The translations under genes and the position numbers were made by a program. A stretch of 64,000 nt of DNA from Pseudomonas sp. CROZ-RG-20F-R04-15 (lineage in GTDB: Bacteria > Pseudomonadota > Gammaproteobacteria > Pseudomonadales > Pseudomonadaceae). Positions 58,336-64,000 of this stretch are shown one piece after another. The notes under the pieces were generated by a model. The model saw only the letters and a program-made list of their open reading frames with translations. It did no database searches and was not told where the DNA came from. Every line of letters begins with the position of its first letter. Within the stretch, counting starts at the first letter, position 1. The stretch covers positions 1 to 64,000 of the forward strand of contig NZ_JAKNQL010000025.1 in assembly GCF_022662375.1 (NCBI RefSeq), read 5' to 3'.

Positions 58336-59607
58336 TCAGAAGCGGTAAGTAGCGCCGACACCGAAACCGTTTGCCGAGTTTTCATACTTGGCGTCGTAGG
58401 TCTGGCCACGATCGTTTTCGTTGCGGATCTTCACCGACTCTTCTTTCAGGTACGAGTAGGCAACGTCGATGGTCAGGTCTTCGGTCGGGCTCCAGCCGGC
58501 ACCGATGCTGAAGATGGTCCGGTCGCCGGTAGGAATGCGTGGCGAACGGTCAACGTTGTTGGTCGGCGACTGGTCGAAGGTCAGACCGGTACGCAGTACC
58601 CATTCCTTGTTCAACTGGTACGAAGTACCCACGGCGTAAGCCCAGGAGTCGTGCCAGTTCTGGTCTTCGGTGATTTCACCGAACTGACCGGCCAGCAAAG
58701 GCTGCACACCGGAGTTCTTGACGGTGATTTTTTCGAGCTGGCTCCAGCGGGTCCAGGTGGTACCGGCATACACGTTCCAGCGATCATTGATCGCCTGGGT
58801 AACCGAGAGGTCGACGGATTCAGGTGTGGTGATCTTCAGCGAAGCGTCGTACTTCTGGTTGGCGCCCAGACCGATTGCACCCAGCACACCATAGTTGACC
58901 TTGGTGTTGCCTTCGAGCTTGTAGTCGACTTTCGAATGGTAAGTCAGACCCACGCGAGTGGTGTCAGTGGCTTGTACCAGCACGCCGATGTTGTAGCCCA
59001 GTGCGGTGTCGTCACCCTTGATCTTGACCTTGCCGTCCGGGAACGCCGGAGAGATCGACAGGTTGGATTCCAGCGTGCCGTCGATGCGGTTGATGGTCGG
59101 ACCGAAACCGATCGACACCTTGTCGTTGAAGGCGTAGCTGACAGTTGGCTGGAAAGTGATGACCTGTACTTCGGATTTGCTGCCGAAGTAGCGGCCGGCA
59201 AAGTTGTTTTCGTAGTCGGTAATCAGGCCGAACGGCACGTAGACGCCGAGGCCGAATGCCCAATGATCATCGATCGGTTTGACGTAGAAGCCCATAGGTA
59301 CGGAGGTGAAGGGCACCATGTCGCCTTTGTTGCTGCCACGGTTAGGGCTGGAGCTGGCGTCGCTGATATCGGTTTTAGCATCGAGGAATGCAACACCGCC
59401 AGTCACTTGTTCGCGCTTGAGGCGCGACATGCCGGCAGGGTTGCCATAAACAGTGCTTGCATCGTCGGCAGAAGAAGATCGCCCAGCGTAACCAGTGCCC
59501 ATCCCGCTGATACTGTGTTCGTTGATGGCAAAGCCAGCTGCGAAGATCTGGGTGGATGCCATGGTAACGGCGAGGCTAAGGGTGGTTTTGAGCATGACTT
59601 TTTTCAT
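58336..59607 (-). CDS. fadL: Outer-membrane long-chain fatty acid transporter, FadL/TodX family
   Basis: A 423-residue beta-barrel with signal peptide MKKVMLKTTLSLAVTMASTQ (cleaved near FAAG). The mature N-terminus FAINEHSISGMGTGYAGRSS matches the FadL plug (hatch) with the NGxGxxYAG-type motif. DDASTVYGNPAGMSRLKREQ and the alternating aromatic barrel strands to the C-terminal YRF complete it. It imports long-chain fatty acids or other hydrophobic compounds. The SD AGGAGT lies upstream of the ATG. Confidence 0.95.
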   Translation of the reverse strand: MKKVMLKTTLSLAVTMASTQIFAAGFAINEHSISGMGTGYAGRSSSADDASTVYGNPAGMSRLKREQVTGGVAFLDAKTDISDASSSPNRGSNKGDMVPFTSVPMGFYVKPIDDHWAFGLGVYVPFGLITDYENNFAGRYFGSKSEVQVITFQPTVSYAFNDKVSIGFGPTINRIDGTLESNLSISPAFPDGKVKIKGDDTALGYNIGVLVQATDTTRVGLTYHSKVDYKLEGNTKVNYGVLGAIGLGANQKYDASLKITTPESVDLSVTQAINDRWNVYAGTTWTRWSQLEKITVKNSGVQPLLAGQFGEITEDQNWHDSWAYAVGTSYQLNKEWVLRTGLTFDQSPTNNVDRSPRIPTGDRTIFSIGAGWSPTEDLTIDVAYSYLKEESVKIRNENDRGQTYDAKYENSANGFGVGATYRF

Positions 59608-59634
59608 TATTAGAACTCCTGGTGATCACCGGGG

Positions 59635-59655
59635 CGAAAATTACCAACATTTTCG
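59635..59655. promoter_or_regulatory. Inverted repeat in the fadL leader
   Basis: CGAAAAT, 7 bp, ATTTTCG: perfect 7-bp arms, 28 bp upstream of the fadL ATG. Its symmetry suggests an operator for a dimeric regulator. It is not a perfect match to the GAAAC-N4-GTTTC pattern of PsrA. Confidence 0.5.
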
Positions 59656-59753
59656 TTCCAGCGCTATAGTCCGTATGCCTTGAGTTAGAGCGGTTTTGTA
59701 GGACAATCCGACCAGATTCGCGACCTGTTGGCAGATCTTTTGAAATCGGACGG

Positions 59754-60236
59754 TCAGCAAGCGACCTGATTCACCGGTGAAACACAGGTTTGCCAGGCAT
59801 AAGTGAAGTCGCGCAGACGACCTTGGGGTTGAAAGGTCTGGCGCCAGATACGCGCCATTCCCAGCAAATCGTTGGAATCGGGGAGGGTGGGGTTTTGCTC
59901 TTCGACCAGCAGCCAGGCGATGGCGGTGGCGTAACGCAGATTTACTGTCAATTCCAGATGTGGGCCGGTCAGGAAGGCATGCTGGCTGGCGAGGCCGCGA
60001 ACCAGGCTAGCGCGTTCCGGATCAAGCGCCAGATAGTCATCCCACAGGGCTTGATGACGATGCTCGGCGATGCGGTAGAGGCCGTGGCCACGGCGGTCAT
60101 GCAGGGCAGATCCGAGGGCTGACTGACTGGCGGCGATGCCCAGCAGCAATGATTCGGCGGTGGCGCAGTGACGTCCCAGATAGATCAGCGTTGGACGGAT
60201 CACGTATCGACACAGTTCGCTGGCAGCGATACCCAT
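59754..60236 (-). CDS. Protein of unknown function, possibly a degenerate lysozyme/transglycosylase-like fold
   Basis: A 160-residue soluble protein of no family I can name with certainty. The segment ESLLLGIAASQSALGSALHD (~28-47), then GHGLYRIAEHRHQALWDDYLA and LRYATAIAWLLVEEQNP, recalls lysozyme/SLT-like proteins of phages, where an active Glu follows LLLG-A and the helix ATA... follows. Here Gln-Ser stands where the Glu would be, so any such relative would be catalytically dead. No signal peptide. An alternative is a purely pseudomonad orphan family. It is convergent-side neighbour of fadL on the same strand, and no operon is evident. Confidence 0.6.
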   Translation of the reverse strand: MGIAASELCRYVIRPTLIYLGRHCATAESLLLGIAASQSALGSALHDRRGHGLYRIAEHRHQALWDDYLALDPERASLVRGLASQHAFLTGPHLELTVNLRYATAIAWLLVEEQNPTLPDSNDLLGMARIWRQTFQPQGRLRDFTYAWQTCVSPVNQVAC

Positions 60237-60459
60237 AAAACCCTCGGATCTTGTTATGAATGGCGAGTCCTGAAGGGGGGCTTGGCAGCTGTGGATCGGT
60301 TCAGGCTCGCCGCAAGCGGGTCACGCCGCTTGAGTTGAAGTGTAGTGTCATATTCGCGACGTAAAGGCCTGTTTTTAAAATATTTCCGGCTTCGAGTTAT
60401 AACCCTTATACCCGTTGGTGCTTAGGCGCCAAGCGTTGAAAGTGAAACATCGGGCAATA

Positions 60460-60492
60460 AAAAGCCCCGCATTTTTGTGCGAGGCTTTTGCT
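60460..60492 (-). terminator. Rho-independent terminator of the 74-residue protein gene
   Basis: On the minus strand, AAAGCCTCGCACAAAAATGC then GGGGCTTTTTATTG: an imperfect hairpin with a T-run, about 20 bp past the stop at 60512. Confidence 0.85.
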
Positions 60493-60511
60493 TTTGCAGC
60501 CTTTTCGGCTC

Positions 60512-60736
60512 TCAGGCAATCAATGCCTGACGGGTACGATCGATCACGGCCTGCAGCGGTTCAGCGCTGGAGTACTGATCGGGGTACAGACGCTCGCTGT
60601 GGCGGGCGATACCGTGTTCGTTGACCAGTGTGAAACTGAAGCAGCCTTTGCGAGCGGCCATGATCAGGCAGTTCATTGGTGCAAAAGCGTTGGTTAGGGT
60701 GCGAATGGCATCCTGAGTATGGATTTGAGTAGACAT
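60512..60736 (-). CDS. 74-residue protein of unknown function
   Basis: A 74-residue protein (MSTQIHTQDAIRTLTNAF.. to ..VIDRTRQALIA) that I do not recognise. Its composition is ordinary, it has no signal peptide or membrane span, and it carries one Cys-containing block (MNCLIMAARKGCFSFTLVNE) followed by ARHSERLYPDQYSS, which looks like a small alpha/beta fold. An AGGA lies about 12 nt before the ATG, and a terminator follows, so it is a plausible single-gene transcript. Confidence 0.7.
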   Translation of the reverse strand: MSTQIHTQDAIRTLTNAFAPMNCLIMAARKGCFSFTLVNEHGIARHSERLYPDQYSSAEPLQAVIDRTRQALIA

Positions 60737-61698
60737 AGTTATTAGGTGTTCCTACAAATGACACGGATAAGAACCGTGCAACGTTAAAACGTTCCAGTAA
60801 CGTCGATCACCATTGATCGAACGAAGAACCCGACTGGAACAAAGCAGCCAGTTTGAAGCGCTGATAAGTTGGCGCGCTTGGGCTGGCAGGTAGGTACTTA
60901 GGAGGGCAGGCATCACAACAAGGGCAAAGGTTCTGGGCCCGGGGTGAAGATCCTGATCAATTTGCAGGTTGGTTCGGTCAGAGTAAGGGGTCTTCGCAAC
61001 ACCCTTCGCATCATTGGAAGGCAGTGTTGTCGCAAGATTTACCTGGAAACCATCGAGGGGTCGTTCCCGCTTTTTTCGGTAGGGCTTCTTGGTAGAAGGC
61101 TGACCGTGGGGATGTGTTCGACCGGAATTGACTTTCAGCTTGGTACTAACGCCGCGGATACTAACGGATCGAAACCGGTAACGCAAACTTCCTGTGAAAA
61201 AAGATTGCAGTGACTGATCGAGTCTGCTTGACCACTTCCTCGATTGCTCGTAATTGGCGCATTTCTTGACCGCCGGTCGGTGAAGATATCTTCATCAAAA
61301 CGTGCGCCAGACTGGCTTATCCCCAGACCGACTGCCAAAACGACCCGAAAAAGCGCAGCGATATAACCGGGTAACAGGTACTTGTGCACATTAGTTGCGC
61401 AAGCTGTAACGGCACTGTCACATCAATCCTGACCCTGATGGCTGCCTGCATCGAAAGTTTAAGTCAATGAAAAACATCGCTTTTTTTTGTTGGTGAAAAA
61501 ATCGTCAGTTTGACTGCGAGCCCCATTCCATAAGGCTTTGCGAGGGTTGGAGGACGGTTGTCCACTGAGTTATCCACAGCTTCTGTGGATTGTCCCGAGC
61601 GCTTGCTCTAGGACGGGCGTGCCGGGTTGTTTTTCGACTTTACCTGTAAGAAAAAGAGAGTAGAGTGGCGCGCCTTCCGATTCGTCCCACAGTGCTTT
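60737..61698. other. Gene-poor region upstream of the 74-residue protein and the Sel1-like gene
   Basis: About 960 bp, visibly less GC-rich than the window. The only frames are weak: a 144-codon minus-strand frame (60752-61186) and an 84-codon minus-strand frame (61135-61389) with a hydrophobic start; neither has a convincing SD or domain. It contains repeated AACGTT words (60780-60785, 60788-60793, and AACGTC at 60799), a small hairpin CACGG/CCGTG at 60762-60778, and the DnaA-box hairpin at 61570-61590. I assign no gene here. Confidence 0.55.
61570..61590. promoter_or_regulatory. Consensus DnaA box within a small inverted repeat
   Basis: TTATCCACA at 61570-61578 matches the DnaA box exactly. 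It overlaps the inverted repeat ATCCACAG-CTT-CTGTGGAT (61572-61590), whose right half is close to a second box in reverse. It lies about 110 bp before the Sel1-like gene. There is no replication gene nearby, so this is not an origin by context. Confidence 0.6.
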
Positions 61699-62022
61699 AT
61701 GAAGTTTCGCTCAGTATCAGACTCTGTTACCTCACAACCTTCTCCTGTTACCCCGCCCAAGCGATTTTCCGTTCGCGTTGCTGAGTGGCTGCTCGACAGC
61801 CCGCGCCTGAGCGACAGTCATAATGCCAAACACCTCGCTGGCCGCCTGCTCAAGCAACCGGCACGGGAGGGCGTCGTGGCTGCGCAAAGCCGTCTTGGTC
61901 AATTGATGTGCCGCGAGTGCGGTAACGCCCGTGACCGGCGCATTGGTCAGGATCTGCTGCGTCAGGCCGCGCGTGCCGGCGACCGTCGCGCGCAGCAGGA
62001 GCTTGGTCTGCTCGAAGACTGA
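61699..62022 (+). CDS. Small Sel1-repeat-like protein
   Basis: A 107-residue basic protein. Residues ~60-105 contain two Sel1/TPR-like helices ending ARDRRIGQDLLRQAARAGDR and RAQQELGLLED, which match the AxxxLxxAAxxGDxxAQxxLG pattern of Sel1 repeats. The N-terminus is Ser/Pro-rich and likely disordered. Such proteins usually mediate protein-protein contacts. ATG at 61699 without a clear SD; longer in-frame ATG at 61627 is basic and lacks homology. Confidence 0.72.
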   Translation: MKFRSVSDSVTSQPSPVTPPKRFSVRVAEWLLDSPRLSDSHNAKHLAGRLLKQPAREGVVAAQSRLGQLMCRECGNARDRRIGQDLLRQAARAGDRRAQQELGLLED

Positions 62023-62083
62023 GCTGTCCAAGACCTGACACCTTGGTTAACCTTCAGGCTTTATAAGATCGGCGGGAGTGGCT

Positions 62084-63562
62084 ATGGCTATGGACTTGAC
62101 CAGCGTATTGCTGGGGCTTGCAGGGGCGGGACTGCCGCTGCTGGCGCTGGCCTGGCAACTGCAACGCCGGGCAAGCAACGGCCAGGCAGAGGTCGCTTTG
62201 CTCGAAGAACGGCTGGCCATGGCGCAACTGGCACAGGACGGACTCAACGCGCAGCTCGACGCCAGCCGCGATGAAATCGCCGATCTTGGTCAGGCCAACG
62301 CCGCCAAACAGGCTGACCTGGCGGCGCTGCGCCGGGAAGTCGAACTGCTGCAGATCGAACGTGACGACGCCCGCGATGCCTCTCACGCCTGGAACCTCGA
62401 ACGCGCTAACAAAGAAGCCGAGCTGCGCCGCCTCGACGCCCAGGCCGCGTCGCTGAACGCCGAGCTGCGTGAGCAGCAGGAAAGCCACCAGCAACGCCTC
62501 AGCGACCTGCAAGGCTCACGCGATGAACTGCGTGCGCAGTTCGCCGAACTGGCCGGCAAGATCTTCGATGAGCGTGAACAGCGCTTTGCCGAGACCAGTC
62601 AGCAACGGCTTGGTCAGTTGCTCGATCCGTTGAAAGAACGCATTCAATCCTTCGAAAAACGTGTGGAAGAAAGTTATCAGGCCGAGGCCCGCGAGCGCTT
62701 CTCGCTGGCCAAGGAGCTGGAGCGCTTGCAGGCGCTAAATCTGCGGCTGAGCGACGAGGCCACCAACCTGACCCGTGCCCTCAAAGGCCAGAAAACCCAG
62801 GGCAACTGGGGTGAGCTGATTCTCGAGCGGGTGCTCGAACACGCCGGTCTGGAGAAGGGGCGCGAGTATCAGACCCAGGTCAACCTCAAAGGCCCGGACG
62901 GCGAGCGCTTTCAGCCTGATGTGATCATTTACCTGCCCGGCGACAAGCAAGTGGTGGTGGATTCCAAGGTGAGTCTCACCGCGTATCAGCAATACGTGGC
63001 TGCCGACGACGACACCCTCGGGCAGATCGCGATCAAGCAGCACGTCCTGTCACTGCGCAATCACGTCAAAGGGCTGGCCGGCAAGGATTACAAACGTCTG
63101 GAAGGCCTGCACAGCCTCGATTTCGTTTTGCTGTTCGTGCCGATCGAGGCGGCGTTTTCGGCAGCGTTGCAGGCAGAGCCAGCGCTGTTTCAGGAAGCCT
63201 TCGACCGCAACATCGTCATCGTCAGCCCGACCACCTTGCTGGCGACTTTGCGCGTGATCGACAGCCTCTGGAAGCAGGAGCGCCAGAGCCAGAACGCCCG
63301 GGAAATCGCCGAACGCGCCGGCTGGCTGTACGACAAGTTCGTGCTGTTCATTCAGGATCTCGACGAGGTCGGCAATCGTCTACAACAGCTGGATAAAGCC
63401 TACAGTTCAGCGCGCAACAAGCTGACCGAGGGGCGCGGCAATCTGGTCAGTCGCAGTGAACAGCTCAAATTGCTCGGCGCGCGGGCGAGCAAGAGTTTGC
63501 CGGCGGATTTGCTGGAGCGGGCGATGACCGATGTCGATGGTCTCGTCGAGCTCCCTGAATAA
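62084..63562 (+). CDS. rmuC: DNA recombination protein RmuC
   Basis: A 492-residue protein with a short N-terminal membrane segment (~5-22), a long coiled coil (~25-210: Gln/Glu/Leu/Ala-rich heptads) and the RmuC nuclease-like domain (~215-450) with GNWGELILERVLEHAGL, FQPDVIIYLPGDKQVVVDSKVSL and VSPTTLLATLRVID. RmuC limits DNA rearrangements at inverted repeats. The ATG at 62084 has GGGAG 5 nt upstream; GTG 62078 overlaps the SD and ATG 62090 is also possible. Confidence 0.94.
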   Translation: MAMDLTSVLLGLAGAGLPLLALAWQLQRRASNGQAEVALLEERLAMAQLAQDGLNAQLDASRDEIADLGQANAAKQADLAALRREVELLQIERDDARDASHAWNLERANKEAELRRLDAQAASLNAELREQQESHQQRLSDLQGSRDELRAQFAELAGKIFDEREQRFAETSQQRLGQLLDPLKERIQSFEKRVEESYQAEARERFSLAKELERLQALNLRLSDEATNLTRALKGQKTQGNWGELILERVLEHAGLEKGREYQTQVNLKGPDGERFQPDVIIYLPGDKQVVVDSKVSLTAYQQYVAADDDTLGQIAIKQHVLSLRNHVKGLAGKDYKRLEGLHSLDFVLLFVPIEAAFSAALQAEPALFQEAFDRNIVIVSPTTLLATLRVIDSLWKQERQSQNAREIAERAGWLYDKFVLFIQDLDEVGNRLQQLDKAYSSARNKLTEGRGNLVSRSEQLKLLGARASKSLPADLLERAMTDVDGLVELPE

Positions 63563-63590
63563 CCCGAAAAGCTTCGTCGGATCGCCGCCC

Positions 63591-63650
63591 GGAGCAAACT
63601 CGCTCCCACAGGAATCACCTAAATCTTGTGGGAGCGAGCTTGCTCGCGAA
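63591..63650. repeat. REP doublet with degenerate left copy
   Basis: A full REP core (AGCTTGCTCGC variant) at 63628-63650 faces a degraded left copy (GGAGCAAACTCGCTCCCAC) at 63591-63610, between the convergent rmuC and sensor-kinase genes. Confidence 0.85.
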
Positions 63651-63670
63651 GGCGTCAGTAAGGTCACCAC

Positions 63671-64000
63671 CTACAGCGGCAAATACCGACTCAACAACGC
63701 CCGCAACGCCGCCGGTTTCACCGGTTTAGGCAGATAATCCAGCCCCGCTGCATGCACCTGCGCAACCATCTCCGGTCGCCCGTCAGCACTGATCACCACC
63801 CCTGGCACCGGCTCGCCCAGGCGGGTGCGCAACCACGCCATCAGCTCAGTGCCGGTGTCGCCGTGATCGAGGTGATAGTCGACCAGCGCCAGTTGCGGCC
63901 GCACGCCCTCACTCAACAGCGCCGCACATTCCTCACGATTGCGCGCGGTCCATACCTGGCAGCCCCAGCGGCTCAACAGGCTGTTCATGCCGATCAGAAT
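63671..64000 (-). CDS. C-terminal receiver domain of a hybrid sensor kinase (partial)
   Basis: Truncated by the window end; the frame continues beyond 64000 (upstream codons read ILIG before MNSLLSRWGC). The visible part is a response-regulator receiver: phospho-accepting Asp in LALVDYHLDHGDTG, the Ser of VVISADG and the Lys of LPKPVKPAALRALLSRYL. The WGCQV opening and the C-terminal position are typical of hybrid histidine kinases whose kinase half would be upstream, i.e. outside the window. A free response regulator is a less likely alternative. Confidence 0.8.
   Translation of the reverse strand: MLIGMNSLLSRWGCQVWTARNREECAALLSEGVRPQLALVDYHLDHGDTGTELMAWLRTRLGEPVPGVVISADGRPEMVAQVHAAGLDYLPKPVKPAALRALLSRYLPL

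Noticed and set aside
61135..61389. 84-codon minus-strand frame with a signal-peptide-like start
   Set aside because: The hydrophobic start (MHKYLLPGYIAALF) is tempting, but there is no SD, no domain, and the composition after residue 30 is unstructured. Not reported as a gene.
61570..61578. Chromosomal replication origin
   Set aside because: A single DnaA box without dnaA, dnaN, rpmH or gidA nearby and without a box cluster or AT-rich unwinding region does not make oriC.

Overview
The window is a gene-dense, GC-rich chromosomal stretch of a Pseudomonas, most likely from the fluorescens group. Three things point there. The order gltA / sdhCDAB / sucAB-lpd-sucCD / brnQ / htpG, the purM-purN block next to the DUF3108 and DUF2066 genes plus hda, and the cobO-cobB-bluB-cobD-cobC-cobQ-cobP-cobT-cobS order match the usual pseudomonad arrangement as I remember it. 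Short REP palindromes with the core GTGGGAGCGAGCCTGCTCGC occur at ten inverted doublets. Codon use is strongly G/C-ending. I see no rRNA, tRNA, CRISPR array, prophage or intact insertion sequence.

Layout. 0-10 kb: a RutR-like TetR regulator, a DUF808 membrane protein, an MlaA homologue overlapping a secreted alpha/beta hydrolase, a GH17/beta-glucan synthase-like membrane protein, an orphan betaine-binding protein (BetX-like), and the DUF485-ActP acetate uptake pair. 9.6-10.8 kb: a gene-free mosaic of repeats (two inverted ~250-bp copies around a 107-bp tandem array). 10.8-24 kb: the TCA block, with gltA divergent from sdhCDAB and then sucA, sucB, lpd, sucC, sucD. 24-36 kb: brnQ, DUF599/MAPEG membrane proteins, a small Ala-rich lipoprotein, two thioesterases, htpG, a dienelactone hydrolase, pirin, OsmC, an exported amidohydrolase and a chemoreceptor, with two more repeat arrays (31.0-31.4 and 35.7-36.4 kb). 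36.5-44 kb: DUF3108, purN, purM, DUF2066, a PerM/AI-2E-type permease, hda and two NlpC/P60 lipoproteins. 44-46 kb: a PQQ-type sugar dehydrogenase lipoprotein and an unrecognised gene.

46.2-55.6 kb: a cobalamin riboswitch with a probable terminator platform controls a ten-gene late cobalamin operon (corrin adenosylation and amidation, aminopropanol arm, DMB synthesis and activation, nucleotide loop assembly). Two REP doublets lie inside this operon and a third directly follows it. One of them is translated as the C-terminal tail of CobB. 55.7-57.5 kb: a MarR regulator, an MFS transporter and an overlapping 40-codon membrane-peptide ORF, with a near-identical 16-bp palindrome in front of both marR and the transporter gene. 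57.5-64 kb: a periplasmic glutathione peroxidase, FadL, a small unrecognised protein that may be a degenerate lysozyme-like fold, a 74-residue protein, a ~960-bp gene-poor stretch with an isolated consensus DnaA box, a Sel1-like protein, RmuC and the end of a hybrid sensor kinase.

Most of the window is core metabolism. I do not see a clear new defence, secretion or biosynthetic system. The observations most worth checking are the REP-encoded tail of CobB, the MarR operator pair with its possibly leaderless marR and the 40-aa ORF, the promoter-terminator module between the two NlpC/P60 genes, the MlaA-hydrolase overlap, and the three repeat arrays.
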